Assembly: GCA_010093705.1 (NCBI GenBank)
Contig: MU006092.1
Coordinates: forward strand, 1,322,500-1,386,499
Direction of reading: 5' to 3'
Source of the DNA: Patellaria atrata CBS 101060
Taxonomy: Eukaryota; Ascomycota; Dothideomycetes; Patellariales; Patellariaceae
DNA length: 64,000 nucleotides
Under the pieces are notes generated by a model. It was not told the origin of the DNA. It saw nothing but the letters and a program-made list of their open reading frames with translations, and did not search any database. The first letter of the stretch is position 1; each line of letters opens with the position of its first letter. Made by a program: the position numbers and the translations under genes. Positions 1 through 11,823 of the stretch are shown in pieces.

Positions 1-1010
1 AAAAATCCGCCGTCTGCAAGAGATAAGTATGAACATCTTTTTGATAACCACATCCCACCGGCACCGGAGAATAAGAAGCTTGGAGACGAAGAAAAGGAGC
101 GGTTTGCACATTTGTGGCCGGCCGGCGAGCATGAAGCTATGGGTCGCCTAAGCAAGTTCCTTAACGAGAAGATTGGAAGATATCAAGCGGGTAGGAATTT
201 TCCCGCTTCAAATAGTACAGCCTTAATATCTGTCCATCATTCAGCAGGAACGCTCGCGGCCCGGATGTCTGTGAGGGAAGCCAGAAATGTCAACAATACG
301 AAGAAGCTTGACGGTGGGAATCCCGGCATCGCGGGTTGGATCAGTGAGATAGCTTGGAGAGACTTCTACAAGCATGTCCTAGCTCACTGGCCATATGTGT
401 GGTGAGTGATGAGATGTTTACTTGTATCTAGAAGATGTTCTCCTACTAATTCTATGTCAGCATGAACAAACCTTTCAAGTATGAGTACACTAGCATCGAG
501 TGGGAATATAACGACGACCATTTCGACAAGTGGCGTAATGGCCAAACTGGCTTTCCCATCGTAGACGCAGCAATGCGGCAACTCAATCACATGGCCTATA
601 TGCATAACCGTTGCCGTATGATCGTCGCATCGTTTCTCGCCAAAGACCTACTTCTCGATTGGCGTTTGGGCGAAAAGTATTTTATGGAGCATCTCATCGA
701 CGGAGACTTCGCCTCGAACAATGGCGGCTGGGGTTTCTCAGCATCAACTGGAGTAGATCCCCAACCGTACTTCAGAATCTTCAATCCACTGTTGCAGAGT
801 GAAAAGTTCGATGCCGACGGAGAGTATATCAGGAAGTGGGTTCCGGAATTGAGGGATGTGAAGGGAAAGGCGATACATGATCCGTATGGGAGAGGGGAGG
901 GGAAGTTGGCGGCAAAGAACGGCTATCCAAAGCCGGTTGTAGATCATAAAATCTGTCGGGAAAGAGCGTTGGCGAGGTATAAGGCAGGAATCGGACGGGA
1001 TACTGCGTAG
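1..1010 (+). CDS. PHR1: CPD photolyase, class I (3' part; 5' end outside window)
   Basis: Light-driven repair of cyclobutane pyrimidine dimers using FAD. The frame is open from base 1; two exons, 1-401 and 461-1010, with a 59-nt GTGAGT...TCAG intron that carries a TACTAAT branch-like site. Splicing restores WPYVCMNKPF, a typical fungal photolyase junction. The 316 visible residues cover the C-terminal FAD-binding helical domain: SEIAWRDFYKH (family Glu and Trp that contact flavin and dimer), TGFPIVDAAMRQL, MHNRCRMIVASF, and LIDGDFASNNGG followed by WGFSASTG with DPQPYFRIFNP, which holds the Asn-Asn pair and end of the Trp chain. The NNGGWGF form matches Phr1-type DNA photolyases rather than plant cryptochromes. 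The N-terminal antenna domain lies upstream of the window. No breaks seen; very likely functional. Confidence 0.96.
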
Positions 1011-3416
1011 TCCTAGAAGGAAAAGGAACCTGAAACGTCTATACCACGGCGGCGGTACCTGCCCTAAGAGGAAATAAGAAAACAACGACAGATACCCACC
1101 CCTTGTTATAAGCAAGAGAACACTTATCTTCGCAAATCGCACATTGGCAAGTTTCTCTACCATGCGGTTGGAAAATAGATGTAGTTGTCTATACTCGCAT
1201 CGAGCTTCTCCTGAGGAAGAAGTTGTTGATGTTCTTCCCGCCCATGCAGTGTCATCGCCTGTTGCAGCGGATAGATTGGCCGGGAAACGGGGCATCCTTT
1301 AGGCATTTCCGCCTTGTCGTACTGCTTTGAAGTGTGAGTGTAGACTCTTCATCCCTCGAGGGTAGATGCTGGATAATTCTCGAGGACTTGGTGACATCAA
1401 TGAAGGTGCTCTGCTCGCAGGGGTTAACGGTGGAACATGAGTGTCGCTCTGAGGAGCTTTCACATCACAGTAGGAGTTCATCCATTCCGTTCCAGTGAAA
1501 GTCAAGCTCGAAGATTGAAGGGAAGTAATTTGTGCATTCAGATACAATTTAGCATAGTGACGGGAGTAAACAAGGCAACGACAAGCAGAAATGATATCTA
1601 CAGCCGACTGAAGATGAATGAAAAGGGGTATATATGCGCTAGGGTTCAAAAGTCTCTCCGAAGATTAGTTTCCATTCAAAGTCTACATTCTCCTACGTCC
1701 GCGTAAACGGACAGCTTCATGATACAAATGACCTTGTGTTACGAAGATACTAATGTTTAGAACTACTCGAGTAGTGTTGTTTCCCCGTCTCCTTGTCCAA
1801 GGTCCGGCAAACCTCATCTCTCGCATAGGGCCACCGGATCAGGCTCGAGCAAGGGATGACCATCGTAAAGCACCGTATTTGACCCGCACCATCAAAGGTG
1901 AGGTAATCAAATTGTCCTCAGCTGAAATGAGCGCGTGCTAAAAGAAATTTGTTGCGATGGCATCATAGTGGAACAGTTGTTGTAGAATCGAAGATACGGA
2001 CGAAAAATGGATGGGGATGGTATACGATTCAGGAAATCATGGAGCAGGCAATTGGCCAAAATGGATGGTTGCTCTTAGGCGTGACTGATTTTTATTGGAT
2101 ACTGGTGATTTTTGGCATGTTTGCTAGAGTTTGCGACGAAAAAGGTACGTATCCGTACTCCACTGTATACCGTACTGATACATACAGCTACTCCTGTACC
2201 TCTACTGCACATCGTACGTTTACAAGATATGATCAGTAGTTCTTCTCCTCCTGTAGCTGATCAAGTGATAGATTCGAACCAAACCCAGGTCAGTAAGTGT
2301 AAGTCTGTAAGGTTGAGATTCTGTTGGGATTTCTGAATAGCTACAAGCGTTGAGATGAAACGGAATGGACTGGAGTTCTAATTCGAGATGGAACAGTAAA
2401 AATGACATACTGGATATCATAAAAGGCATGTTCTATTTTGCCTTCATTTTGGAATGCAAAAATATGTCTCCTCATAGTCGAATGACGGAAGCTGTTCGAG
2501 CCCAATTAAGATCGCAACAAGCTGCCATATAAGGTCAAGGGGAGCCGATCATATCAGTTCAAACGATTCGTTTCGTGGTTTCCTAGGAGTGCTAAGGCTG
2601 GGAATGCAGTTGCCAGCGACTATCCCGCACCTGCCGCCAGCCTTCTTCGTACTTTCCCACCCTGTAAAGCAAGCCTCCTTCGTACTTTCCGACCCTACAA
2701 GTGCTGCTACTTGCCGCCACTTGCCTGTACACGTACCTAAAGCCCCCATTGAAGAACCATCAGAGTCCAAAGCCAAGGTGCCCCTCCCTTCACCGAGCCG
2801 ATACGCCCGCGATTGAAAAAACCCCATCAAGGCCCATGCTCACCTCACTCCCGCCCCGGCTTTTTGGTCCCTGCATCAACATCTTGCAAAGCTCATCAAT
2901 TCTTCTCCTCCAACATCGAGGATATGTATAAAAATCGGTCATAACCTTCCCACACTTTCAGATCCTTCTCCTTCTACTCCTCTCTTAGCACATCCATCCT
3001 CTTGCATATCTCTACCTATTACCCCAGACCGTTGACTCCCTCCCCCACCTCTTCCAATTATAATGCCCAGCTGACAACGAAATCTGGTGGGAGGAGCCAG
3101 GTCACAGATTGCCCACGGACATCTGCCCTACTCTTCCCTAATCACGTTTTTTCCCCTGCAGTCTGTTAATATCCATTCGAGATTTTTGACGGCCTTATTA
3201 TTTCACATATCCTTTTCTCCATTTCTCACAGTCGTTTTTCAAGAAGTCGTCTGCATCTGCCTGAGTCGTGGCGATTACATTGGTGCAAAGGCGTGGCCGG
3301 TGACTTTGAGCCGGACTCACGTCGAACTTCTGGGCAACCAGCGCCTCTCCAAGGCGTCATTGCTTTTGTTCCCAAATTCCCGACTCCACACAGCGTTCAA
3401 AAAATCCGCTATATGA
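1011..3416. other. intergenic region with the promoter and long leader of the next gene
   Basis: No coding exon with family similarity was found on either strand. Open frames of 60-180 codons here lack Kozak context or partners. 2640-2720 contains a short imperfect direct repeat of the phrase TTCGTACTTTCC. The last 500 bases are pyrimidine rich and read as promoter and 5' leader for the gene at 3417. Confidence 0.6.
2927..2934 (+). promoter_or_regulatory. probable TATA box followed by a pyrimidine-rich start region
   Basis: TATAAAAA is followed by a CT-rich stretch (about 2950-3060), the usual layout of a filamentous-fungal core promoter. It would give a leader of roughly 430-450 nt to the ATG at 3417. 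Inference from sequence alone. Confidence 0.4.
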
Positions 3417-5182
3417 ATGCAGGACTCGAACGACACTCCGGTCGTTCGAGCCCGCTCAACTCTTGAAGTTGCTGTCGTTCAAGAGTCGCGTCCGCGGCCG
3501 AAAAAAACCATGGCGCCTATCGCGAGCGAACTTCTTGGCGACTACCTCTCCAGCACCTGGGCCCTATTCGCGCATCCGCCAATCGATTTGTACATCTATT
3601 GCAGACGTTCAATCACTCGGGCCGTAGAGTATCTTAGGAATAGCGGAGATGAGCAGGTAGACATTGAGGCGATGGTGCGGGCTGGCCCACCACAAGGGAC
3701 CATTGGCGACGGATATCATAAGGACTACCGATGGAGTTCCTACCCCTGGTTTGTGGCCGCAACCCTTACTATGGCCGTTGTTTTCCCGCTTGTTTGCGCG
3801 TACGAATCTTTTGAATGGTACCAACAACGGTGGCATCGGAGAGGGATGCAGCAGAAGAGGCTTAAGTGGTGGCAATGGCCATTACTCATGGCGGGATTGA
3901 TCATTGCACCGCTCGGCTTGATGATTTGGTCTTTTGACCATTATGTTCTCGAGCCTTTACTCGAATTCAGAAGACCAAATATGGAAAAGATTGCTGAGAG
4001 GCAGAAGCCGAAACCTCTGCCTAAGATGAGGCCGCGGGCCTTGACACCACCACTTGTTCGGCCAGCTTGGAGTGTCAAGAGAATGCAGCATCAGAAAACC
4101 ATCAATCAGGATGAGTGTCTACTTTTGAACAAGTTGCCTGCAGAGCTTCGGATCATGATTTGGACATATGTTGTTGGTGGACAGACGCTGCACTTGTTCG
4201 AGCAGCCATATCGGATGGCTCACGTTGTCTGCAAAGACAAAGTTCCCCATAGGAAGATGTTTAATCATCCCTGGTGCCGTCAGGATATTGGAATGGATTG
4301 GTTCCGTCACTCCATGTCTACGCCAGATCCGAAGAATAATCGGAACGTCCTGGCTCTGCTTAAGGCATGTCGACAAACGTAAGTTTTACACCTTTTGATA
4401 CTCCTTATCCTCAAAAAAANNNNNNNNNNNNNNNNNNNNNNNNNNNNNNNNNNNNNNNNNNNNNNNNNNNNNNNNNNNNNNNNNNNNNNNNNNNNNNNNN
4501 NNNNNNNNNNNNNNNNNNNGGGGTGGCAAAAATAGCAAAATTGCCTCATCTTCCCCGCATCTACCGTCTTATCGAGAATTCTCCCCCCGCGTATGCCACG
4601 TTTACACAGAATTCCCGCTAATCTTTCTACAGCTATCACGAAGCTCTTCCCATCCTCTACAAGACCAACACCTTCGACTTCCGCCGCACCAGCACCCTTC
4701 CAATATTCGCCAACACCTTACTCCCACAACGTCTCACCTCCATCCGATCTCTCTACCTGGAATTTTACTTCGACGACGACCCCTTCAACAGCTCTGAACC
4801 CGGTTCCCTCGCCACCAACCCGCCCTGGGTCCAAATCACCAAACTCAAAGCGGACTGGGCCGCCACCCGCTCCATCCTCTCGCGGATGTCCGGCCTCCGT
4901 AACCTCCAAATCAAGCTCAGCGGTGTTTTCCGCCGCAAAGAGAGCACAGCGAAGTGTCTGCTGAGCTTGTGCGAGGTAAAGGTGCAGGGAAAGTTTGAAG
5001 TCACTGTGACATGGCCGCGCAGCGAGGAAGAGGCCGAGTTAGAGAAGAACGGAGTCTTGACGTTCAAATGCAAGAGGCTTTTCGAAGAGACGTGGGATGC
5101 GAATGTCCTCACTTATCTGTATTTTCCGGGCGCACCAAGGGGCTGGGATAGTTGGGATATCAAACAAAGGGAAAGGTTCTAA
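3417..5182 (+). CDS. membrane-anchored DUF7730-type fungal protein, function unknown
   Basis: Two exons, 3417-4378 and 4633-5182, with a GTAAGT...TCTACAG intron that contains an assembly gap (4420-4519). Splicing gives LLKACRQT followed by YHEALPILYKTNTFDF, a signature of the large fungal DUF7730/F-box-like family, preceded by LLNKLPAELRIMIWTYVV. The product is 503 residues. Unusually for this family, the N-terminal half has two hydrophobic segments, around residues 110-130 (WFVAATLTMAVVFPLVCAY) and 150-170 (PLLMAGLIIAPLGLMIW), so the domain is probably tethered to a membrane. The ATG at 3417 directly follows an in-frame stop; a second Met about 30 residues in (MAPIASELL) is an alternative start. 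No molecular function is known for the family. The real intron length is uncertain because of the gap. Confidence 0.85.
4420..4519. other. assembly gap (100 N)
   Basis: One hundred N inside the intron of the DUF7730-type gene. The round figure suggests unknown true size. It is flanked by a run of seven A on the left and GGGG on the right, so a homopolymer probably broke the assembly. Confidence 0.97.
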
Positions 5183-8100
5183 TCTATCCCGTTACGGCGT
5201 TTTTTGGTTTTCGGCTTTGTTTTGTTCGCAGCCTATGGGCTGTTCACACATGGTGTTGTATCCGGGGATATGGCATTGGGAAGGGAAAGGGGGATATGGA
5301 ATATGGTGGGGCGGATGGGGTTATTCGGCGAAGAGATCCGATAGGCTCTCGGTTTTTTTTCTTTTTTTTCCATCATCTATGGGATTCGTTTCGTGCTATG
5401 TTATTTTATCTTATATTAGTAATTTTTTCGAAAGGCGAAACGGGCCAGACAAATATTTCTCGCTATCTATACAAATCCGCCTTCTTCTACCATCATCGAC
5501 GTTCCTCAACATCATGGGAGTTAACTTGAAATGGTAAAACATGTAGAACATGCCACTCTTCCGAATTTCAAAAATTATTATCCACCGCAGAACTCTCAGC
5601 TACGAATCTAGAATCAACGAAATCTCAAAACGTCGGCATCCCAATTCAATACAGTAGCCTCGATAAACCATCAAGCTGAAAAACAGCGCCACGTGCCACA
5701 CACGACAATCTCCCAAATCGGTAGTCCCAGCACCATACCCTCGCCTCACCACCACATCACGCTAGGGGCGAAAAGCCCCTTCCGTCGGAAACCCGGATCC
5801 GACCATCCGACCCGACGCCACGATAGCCGAAAAGTGCGCGCACCACACCTCAGGCATCTGACACGATTACCTTAGCCTCTTTCACCCCTTCTTCCCTAAC
5901 CCACGTGCGGGACTATACCGTTCCCGGTGCTGATCATGCGAGCGCCCTCAAGGTAAGGTAAGGTAAGGTAGGAGAGATGCAGGGCCTACCCGACGGCAAA
6001 GGGGGCGATCGGGCTAAGGTAAGAGTATGGGGAGTGGCGGATGTTCTGCACTCCACTCCGCTCTTTTACCTAAGGAGTGGTGATGGGATGAGTCGGGTGG
6101 GTTTAACACCGGATCGGGAAGGCGGATGCGAGCGTTTCGCTTATCGGACCCTGGATTTTTTTGGGGGATTCGGCATGGGTACGATGACGTCGGGTCTCGA
6201 TGTTTGTTTCGCGTAAGGTAAGCGGAGGCTGCTTTGGCGTTGTGAGTTTGCGTGTTGACCGCTACGGGGTGGGGAGGCCGTTTTTGTGCTACGTTGCCGT
6301 ACGCGCGTTGTGCGATGGGTGCGGTTTTGATGTGTGGTTTCGCTCCGCCGTCGTCGGTCCTTAGGTTCTCTTCTGGGTTTTTGCTGTGGGTGATGGGGTT
6401 TGGTCTTAGTAGATTTATTTGATGAAGTGGTGACAGGATAGGAGTAGGTGGTTGGATAATGCTCGCCGTGTATTTCCTCATAAGCTCGCTGGAGGTTCTC
6501 AATCTTCGGCGGGTTGAACTGGAAGTTATCGATGAAGTTGTGAGAGGTAGTAGGCCCAATTTAAGTAATCCACAGAAAGACATCAGAAAGATTACTCTAG
6601 TAGGCACTGATTTCTGAGCAATAGTGAGCTTCATAGAGAGTAGTGCAGAGGTGTATGAAAACCAGCAGTTGGAGGGTAGGCCCAAAGGACTGGATCAAGG
6701 TAGATGGAGCGGGGACAGGGGAGCACGGGCGAGGAGGAATTTAGGGTAGACTTTAGATGCGAGGGGGCTGGATCTAGTACCGTCGCGTAAGGGACATGTT
6801 TTTCAGACGGGTTCGGATGGCGTGGAGGTAGGATTCGAAGTAGACTGGTTGAAAGGCGCCTTATTGTCTGTCCAGGAAGAGATCAGCCACGTTTTCCATC
6901 TCACAGAGGAGCTGGAGTAGTAGTCCGAAAAGAGATTTGTTCGCCGCTATGGTGGAATAGTCCTCTATGGGGCAGTAGAGAGATGGTCCTGGGGCGTTCT
7001 CATTCGGACTCAGAGCCCTATGATATGATTCTTGTAAGAAGGAGATTGGGGGTACAGTTTCTATGAGGGTGAAGATTTGCTGGTTGAAACTAGGAGGGTT
7101 CGTTGACCGTTCTCTCCTACGAGCCGGTAGCAAAAGTCCATTGGACTGCATGATATCATTGCTCCATAGAAAATGACGGTACAAAAGGACTGTACAAGAC
7201 TATGGCACAGACGAAACGAGTGCACTTATGCGAAGAGTCCCAAAGCTAGGAAGCTGAGGATACCAGTCCCAACTGCGTAAAAACAAGATATTTGTCAAAA
7301 GGTTCCGGGTGACAGTACGCTTCTAATGGTACAGCGAGCGTATAGTAGAGCGGAGCGACAGTTCTAACAGGAGAGATATCACCCACCGCGCAGGAACTCC
7401 AGTGATGACCACGGAAAACTGATTCAAACCACCTCTTTGCCGTTAATCCACTCAATGCGGTACGAGCGGATCATTCAATAATTTCATCGCAACTTTTCTA
7501 GCTCACCAGCAAGAAGTTGACGTATTCATATTGCCGTCTTGATGTCCACTTGGAACTTTGGCTCTGCAATGCGCCGAATGATTTCAAGTTGACGCTCAAC
7601 CTTTTACCACAGCAGTACGCTTGCTATTACTAAGAGGCAGTCACTCCATGTTCACGAACCTAGACGATAGAAATACTCATATAGAGGAGATCGTCACTGT
7701 TGAGAAGCACCCAAAGATGCTTTTGGGATGTTGCTGTAGTAGTGAAGATCCTACTGCCTCGAATTATCCTGCCGGTAGTGTCCGTTACGCGTAGCATTTA
7801 GATCCCAGACTTACGGTGGCCATACCATGTTACCAATAAATTTACTCACAATGTCTCATCAGTTCCACTACATTCGCTTTGGAGTTGAAAGATCACGGCA
7901 GACAGTCTAATGGACCTACCTCAGACCTGATATTGACGTGGCGCTTTGAGGAAGCATTCAGAACATAATTGAGCAGAACTGTTCCATTCCTGTCACTGTT
8001 TTGACAGTCAAAAGTGAGACGGTTGCTGTCATCAGCAAGAGTCATCGATTTGGGAGTCGCTCCATAGCGCAAGTGGACCTGTTGCGGGAAGACGCCTCAG

Positions 8101-10377
8101 TTCCTCTGCCTACTATCCTCAAGGTATCGATTTTGAGTTGAGGTTGGCTATTACGTTGAAGTTTCGAAGTCCGAGCTTGATTCCGCAATGTCTTACCTTC
8201 TTTAACTGTATTGGATGCTGAATAGTCGGGAATGCCGCTATACTGGGCCAAGGGCCCAGATCTCATCGTTTCTGACCTTTTCAGCCCAACCGTCTCTCCT
8301 CTTCTGCTCTTTCTCTTCAAATAGAAAATGATGCGTGACGTGCGAACTTACTTTATCGTCTACTACCTTCAGTATATTGAATCGAGACGGACGGCTGGAT
8401 TGAACTGTAGAGCAAGGTGCTCCGCCATATAGATTCTTGTGGTCTCTTACGTCGCCTAGCTTTTTCTACGATCTCATTCACGCTCTCATGCGCCTTCGTT
8501 CTGGTGGTAATTTAGAATAGTTCCGTCGTGTTATATTTAGTTCTGTATCATAGATACGGCAGGTCATGAGCAGTTGCCACAGATGGTCGACAAAGTTTGA
8601 GCTGTTAAATTGATGATGTAACCCAATCTATGGGAGATCATGAATTATTAGAGGAAATATAGTCTTTAGATAGATATGCAAAAGCTAAAAAATCAGCTCC
8701 AATCCGAAGAGTGAGATGGAATAGGAGGTTGTATGCCTCGGTGGAGTTCGCGGAGCTGAAACCCGTACATATCCTCTTGCCCTTCTGAGATACGCCTGTA
8801 CTAGAACTACAGCGGTCTAGGATATGAGCTGTCAAAGAAGCTGTGCTCCTTCGATGCATAACTTTCGAAAATTGATGAGTATCATGGAATGGATTAGAGG
8901 TTGCAACCTTGACGTTTGTATAGACTGTCGAAAACTACCTAACTATGCCTAATGTAGATAGTTCCAATTGCCAATCTCAACATAATCAACCTCCGACAAC
9001 CACCAACAACCTCTCCGCAACAAGCAAAAGAACAAGAGTATTCCATCGAGCGTCATATCTTTCGGAGTTTGTATAGGCTATGGTGTTCGCTAAAAATTCA
9101 ACCTCAATTTATATACTGAAGTTCTTCTCTTCTTTTCTTCTTCTCTTTATCATATTGTACTTTGCAGTTCCCTTGAGGTGAACAATCTCTATGACTATGG
9201 GGCCATCTAGAAGTTCTAAATCATCCCTCAAGAGTCCCTTCCCGGTCTTACTACTTACTGAGGACGCCAAGCGCAAGGACTTCCAAAACCAATCCAGGAA
9301 GTTCCCATCAAAGCAAAGGATGTACTTGTTCGCTAGCAGTGCTACACCAGTCGGGGTTCCGATATCTGGTGCACCCATAGGGTGCCTTAGGGAGTGGTAA
9401 GGTTTCGCTGGTCTCATCTGGCTTGCGGGATGTCTGTATATCACTAGTGTGCAATTCTTTGGGGTTTCGAAAGTGAGCCCCTAACCAGACTGGGTAGTAT
9501 CACCAACTTTCGTTGAACGCCTTTGCCGTGGCTCTTTGCAGTACTTCGCCGCCGTTTGGTCCGTTTTGTGGTTTCAAGGTCCTTTTGGTGGAACTCAATA
9601 CAATTTTCACTGTATATCCTCAATCTACTTCTAGGTACAGTACAGGTGTTCCCGATGGGATAAGACATTTTAGCGCTCTGTTTTCCAAATTTTCATACCT
9701 TCGTTCCTACTAGAGTTGTCCAGGGTCAAATGGATTTCCCATGCAATATGTTCTTTCTCCTTTCTAATTAGTTGGGCCTACCGTATACTCACCCCTGAAA
9801 CCCCCCCACAACTCTGTTTCCAGGAGAGTCAAATCCACGTAATAAGCCCCAGAGTACGTAAAACTCAACTGTAAGAAATACAAGGGTTCATTCCAGAATT
9901 AAAGTTCACGTACTGTACGTTCAATTTCAAACATTCTCCAGCTCTACGATAGAGGAAAGTCGGGCTTTGTACAATAAAACCCTTAAACGCACCTTGTCTG
10001 AACCATGCGGATGATAGAGGATTAAGGAATCTCCGGTCGTCGCAGATCTTGAGAGATCATTACTCAACCACGTGCCGTTTGTAGAATACCCGCATATTTT
10101 CAATTACAAACGACACAAACCCCACAAGCACCACATATCCTGAAGTAATTCTTATTTAAGACGATGCCCGCCCGCTTTCTCACCTTTTCTCCTCACATCC
10201 CCTAGAAGACACCGTCCTCACGAACTAATTAACCATGAATTTCATTCTTTACTTTCATAATTTCGACCGTTTCATTTGTCCATTCTCCTTCGTGTATTAT
10301 ATCCACACTCTTTTAGTTTCTTTCAAAACTCCTCATCAAATGACAACTTTCCGAAGCTTATTGGCTAGCTGACCAAC
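5183..10377. other. 5.2-kb gene-poor region
   Basis: The start is the 3' end of the gene before it, with T-rich tracts near 5347-5370. 5690-6400 is GC-rich with a short pentamer array. The rest is of mixed composition with many short frames on both strands. None shows a known domain, a signal peptide or convincing splice-joined exons. Minus-strand frames at 6014-6685, 6861-7184 and 7246-7455, and overlapping frames on both strands at 9109-9713, are the longest but remain unsupported. It could hold decayed genes or non-coding transcripts. The last 200 bases are probably the promoter and leader of the gene at 10378. Confidence 0.5.
5950..5970. repeat. pentanucleotide array (AAGGT)4
   Basis: Four perfect copies of AAGGT plus one base. 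Shorter GGTAAG-type pieces recur nearby (about 6016 and 6213). It lies in the GC-rich gene-free stretch. A simple microsatellite is the likely explanation; a binding-site array is possible. Confidence 0.85.
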
Positions 10378-11091
10378 ATGGGAAAGAGCACAGGACAAGC
10401 AATTTCCATGAGCATCGCAGCAATGGATCTCGCCCACCACCAATACTTCATTTTTAATTCTTTAGTCAATCTTCCTTTAACACCATCTTCTACCTTGTCG
10501 TCGATACAATCTCGATTCCATGCAAGTAACGCAAGTATGGAAACGCCAAAACCCTCTAGCAAGCTACCGCAACTGACCGAACAAGTTTTTGATGGCTTGG
10601 TCGCTTATATGGAGAGACAAAAGCGGGCAGTAATGTTTGCAGCTCTCAAAGCATCATCTCCAGGGGGCCGAAAGATTGCAGAGACGTTGGAGGATGAGAT
10701 GTACGACAAGATGGTGGCAATGATCGAGGTATACGGTGAAGGGTAAGTATCCATTATTACCAGTCCGAATGATCATATAAAACTGACATTTCCCTGCGTT
10801 AAGAGGAAGCACTAACTAGAACAGATACTTAGTCCTCTACTTAAGAAATTTAAGAGCACTCACGAGAATCTGGATTCTAAAGCCCCTGATGTACAAGCAC
10901 AAGCACAAACTAACGTAGCAACCGACATATTAAACAAACTACCAGTCCCTACCGACACCACCGCACAGAAAGACGATCCCAAACCCCAGCTCAAGGGAAG
11001 AAAGTCCGTCGCGTTCGATACAAAGCGAGAAAACGAGAGTAAAAAGAGATGGAAGCACAAGCGTGTTTCAGCTTCCCGGCCTCTTTTATAA
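10378..11091 (+). CDS. small hypothetical protein, two exons
   Basis: Exons 10378-10742 and 10833-11091 give 207 residues. The donor is GTAAGT, an ACTAACT branch site sits at about 10810, and the acceptor is ACTTAG; joining gives MIEVYGEGPLLKKFKSTHEN with no stop. The middle (about residues 65-125) is predicted helical and charged: LTEQVFDGLVAYMERQKRAV, then GGRKIAETLEDEMYDKMVA. The tail is strongly basic (KGRKSVAFDTKRENESKKRW). No signal peptide or membrane span. I do not recognise the family; homologues, if any, are probably lineage-restricted. An alternative GTATAC donor at 10729 with an acceptor at 10824 also stays in frame. The start could instead be an internal Met (MSIAAMDLA). Confidence 0.6.
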
Positions 11092-11823
11092 TTCCCTCTA
11101 AAGCCCCTTTCATCCCCCCCTCTCAACTCCAGCAACTGAACATGGACGACGGGAAGCATGTACCAGTGCACCCTCCGAGCACACCCACTCCTCAGCCCCT
11201 GAAGCGTGTAATACCTAGCGACACCTCGGACGAGATATACTAATGACAATCACGGCCTTGCGGACAATGGCTCATCACACTGATCTTTGCCGCTGGATGA
11301 GAGATGTTTGATGATACTGAAACGGCACCTCGTGGATACGTTCTTGAACGCCGGGATCTTTCACACCACTTATATAGTTACATACATCAGCATACCTTCA
11401 ATTTACGATGGCAAGTTCCGACAGCCACTATTTGACACACCTTTTGGGCGTTTGTTCTGTTCAGTGGCACATCGCTGCAGAAGAATATCTCGGTTTTTCT
11501 TTCATCAGTCTCTCCATAGTGGGAACGCACACGAGGGAGTTCGCAAGTGGTGCACCACCTATTGTCATGATTTCGAAGGTAGGCCATAGAGTAAAATTGG
11601 TATAGCAAAGGGGATGGTGGGTGGAGTGCGCGGCGGGGCTTTCATTCGGATGGAATTCAGCTCGATTTGTTGTTAGAGCAGATATATTAATAGCACAGCG
11701 ACAATCATCCCATCACTCGTCAATGAACCACACACGAGTGCTCAAAGGTCTCTACTCAATTAGCAATGAAAGTCCTTCATAATAATATCCACACTAACTA
11801 CCCTTGTGAATCTACATACCCCC
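11092..11823. other. intergenic region between convergent genes
   Basis: Holds the 3' ends of the small gene on the left and the M28 peptidase gene on the right. Short frames on both strands overlap one another and show no domain. Nothing else seen. Confidence 0.5.

Noticed and set aside
744-1295. 183-codon minus-strand open frame over the photolyase 3' end
   Set aside because: It is antisense to a conserved exon and has no domain; a shadow frame.
6014-6685. 223-codon minus-strand open frame
   Set aside because: Low-complexity Pro/Ser/Thr-rich translation of GC-rich DNA, no ATG context, domain or splice partner.
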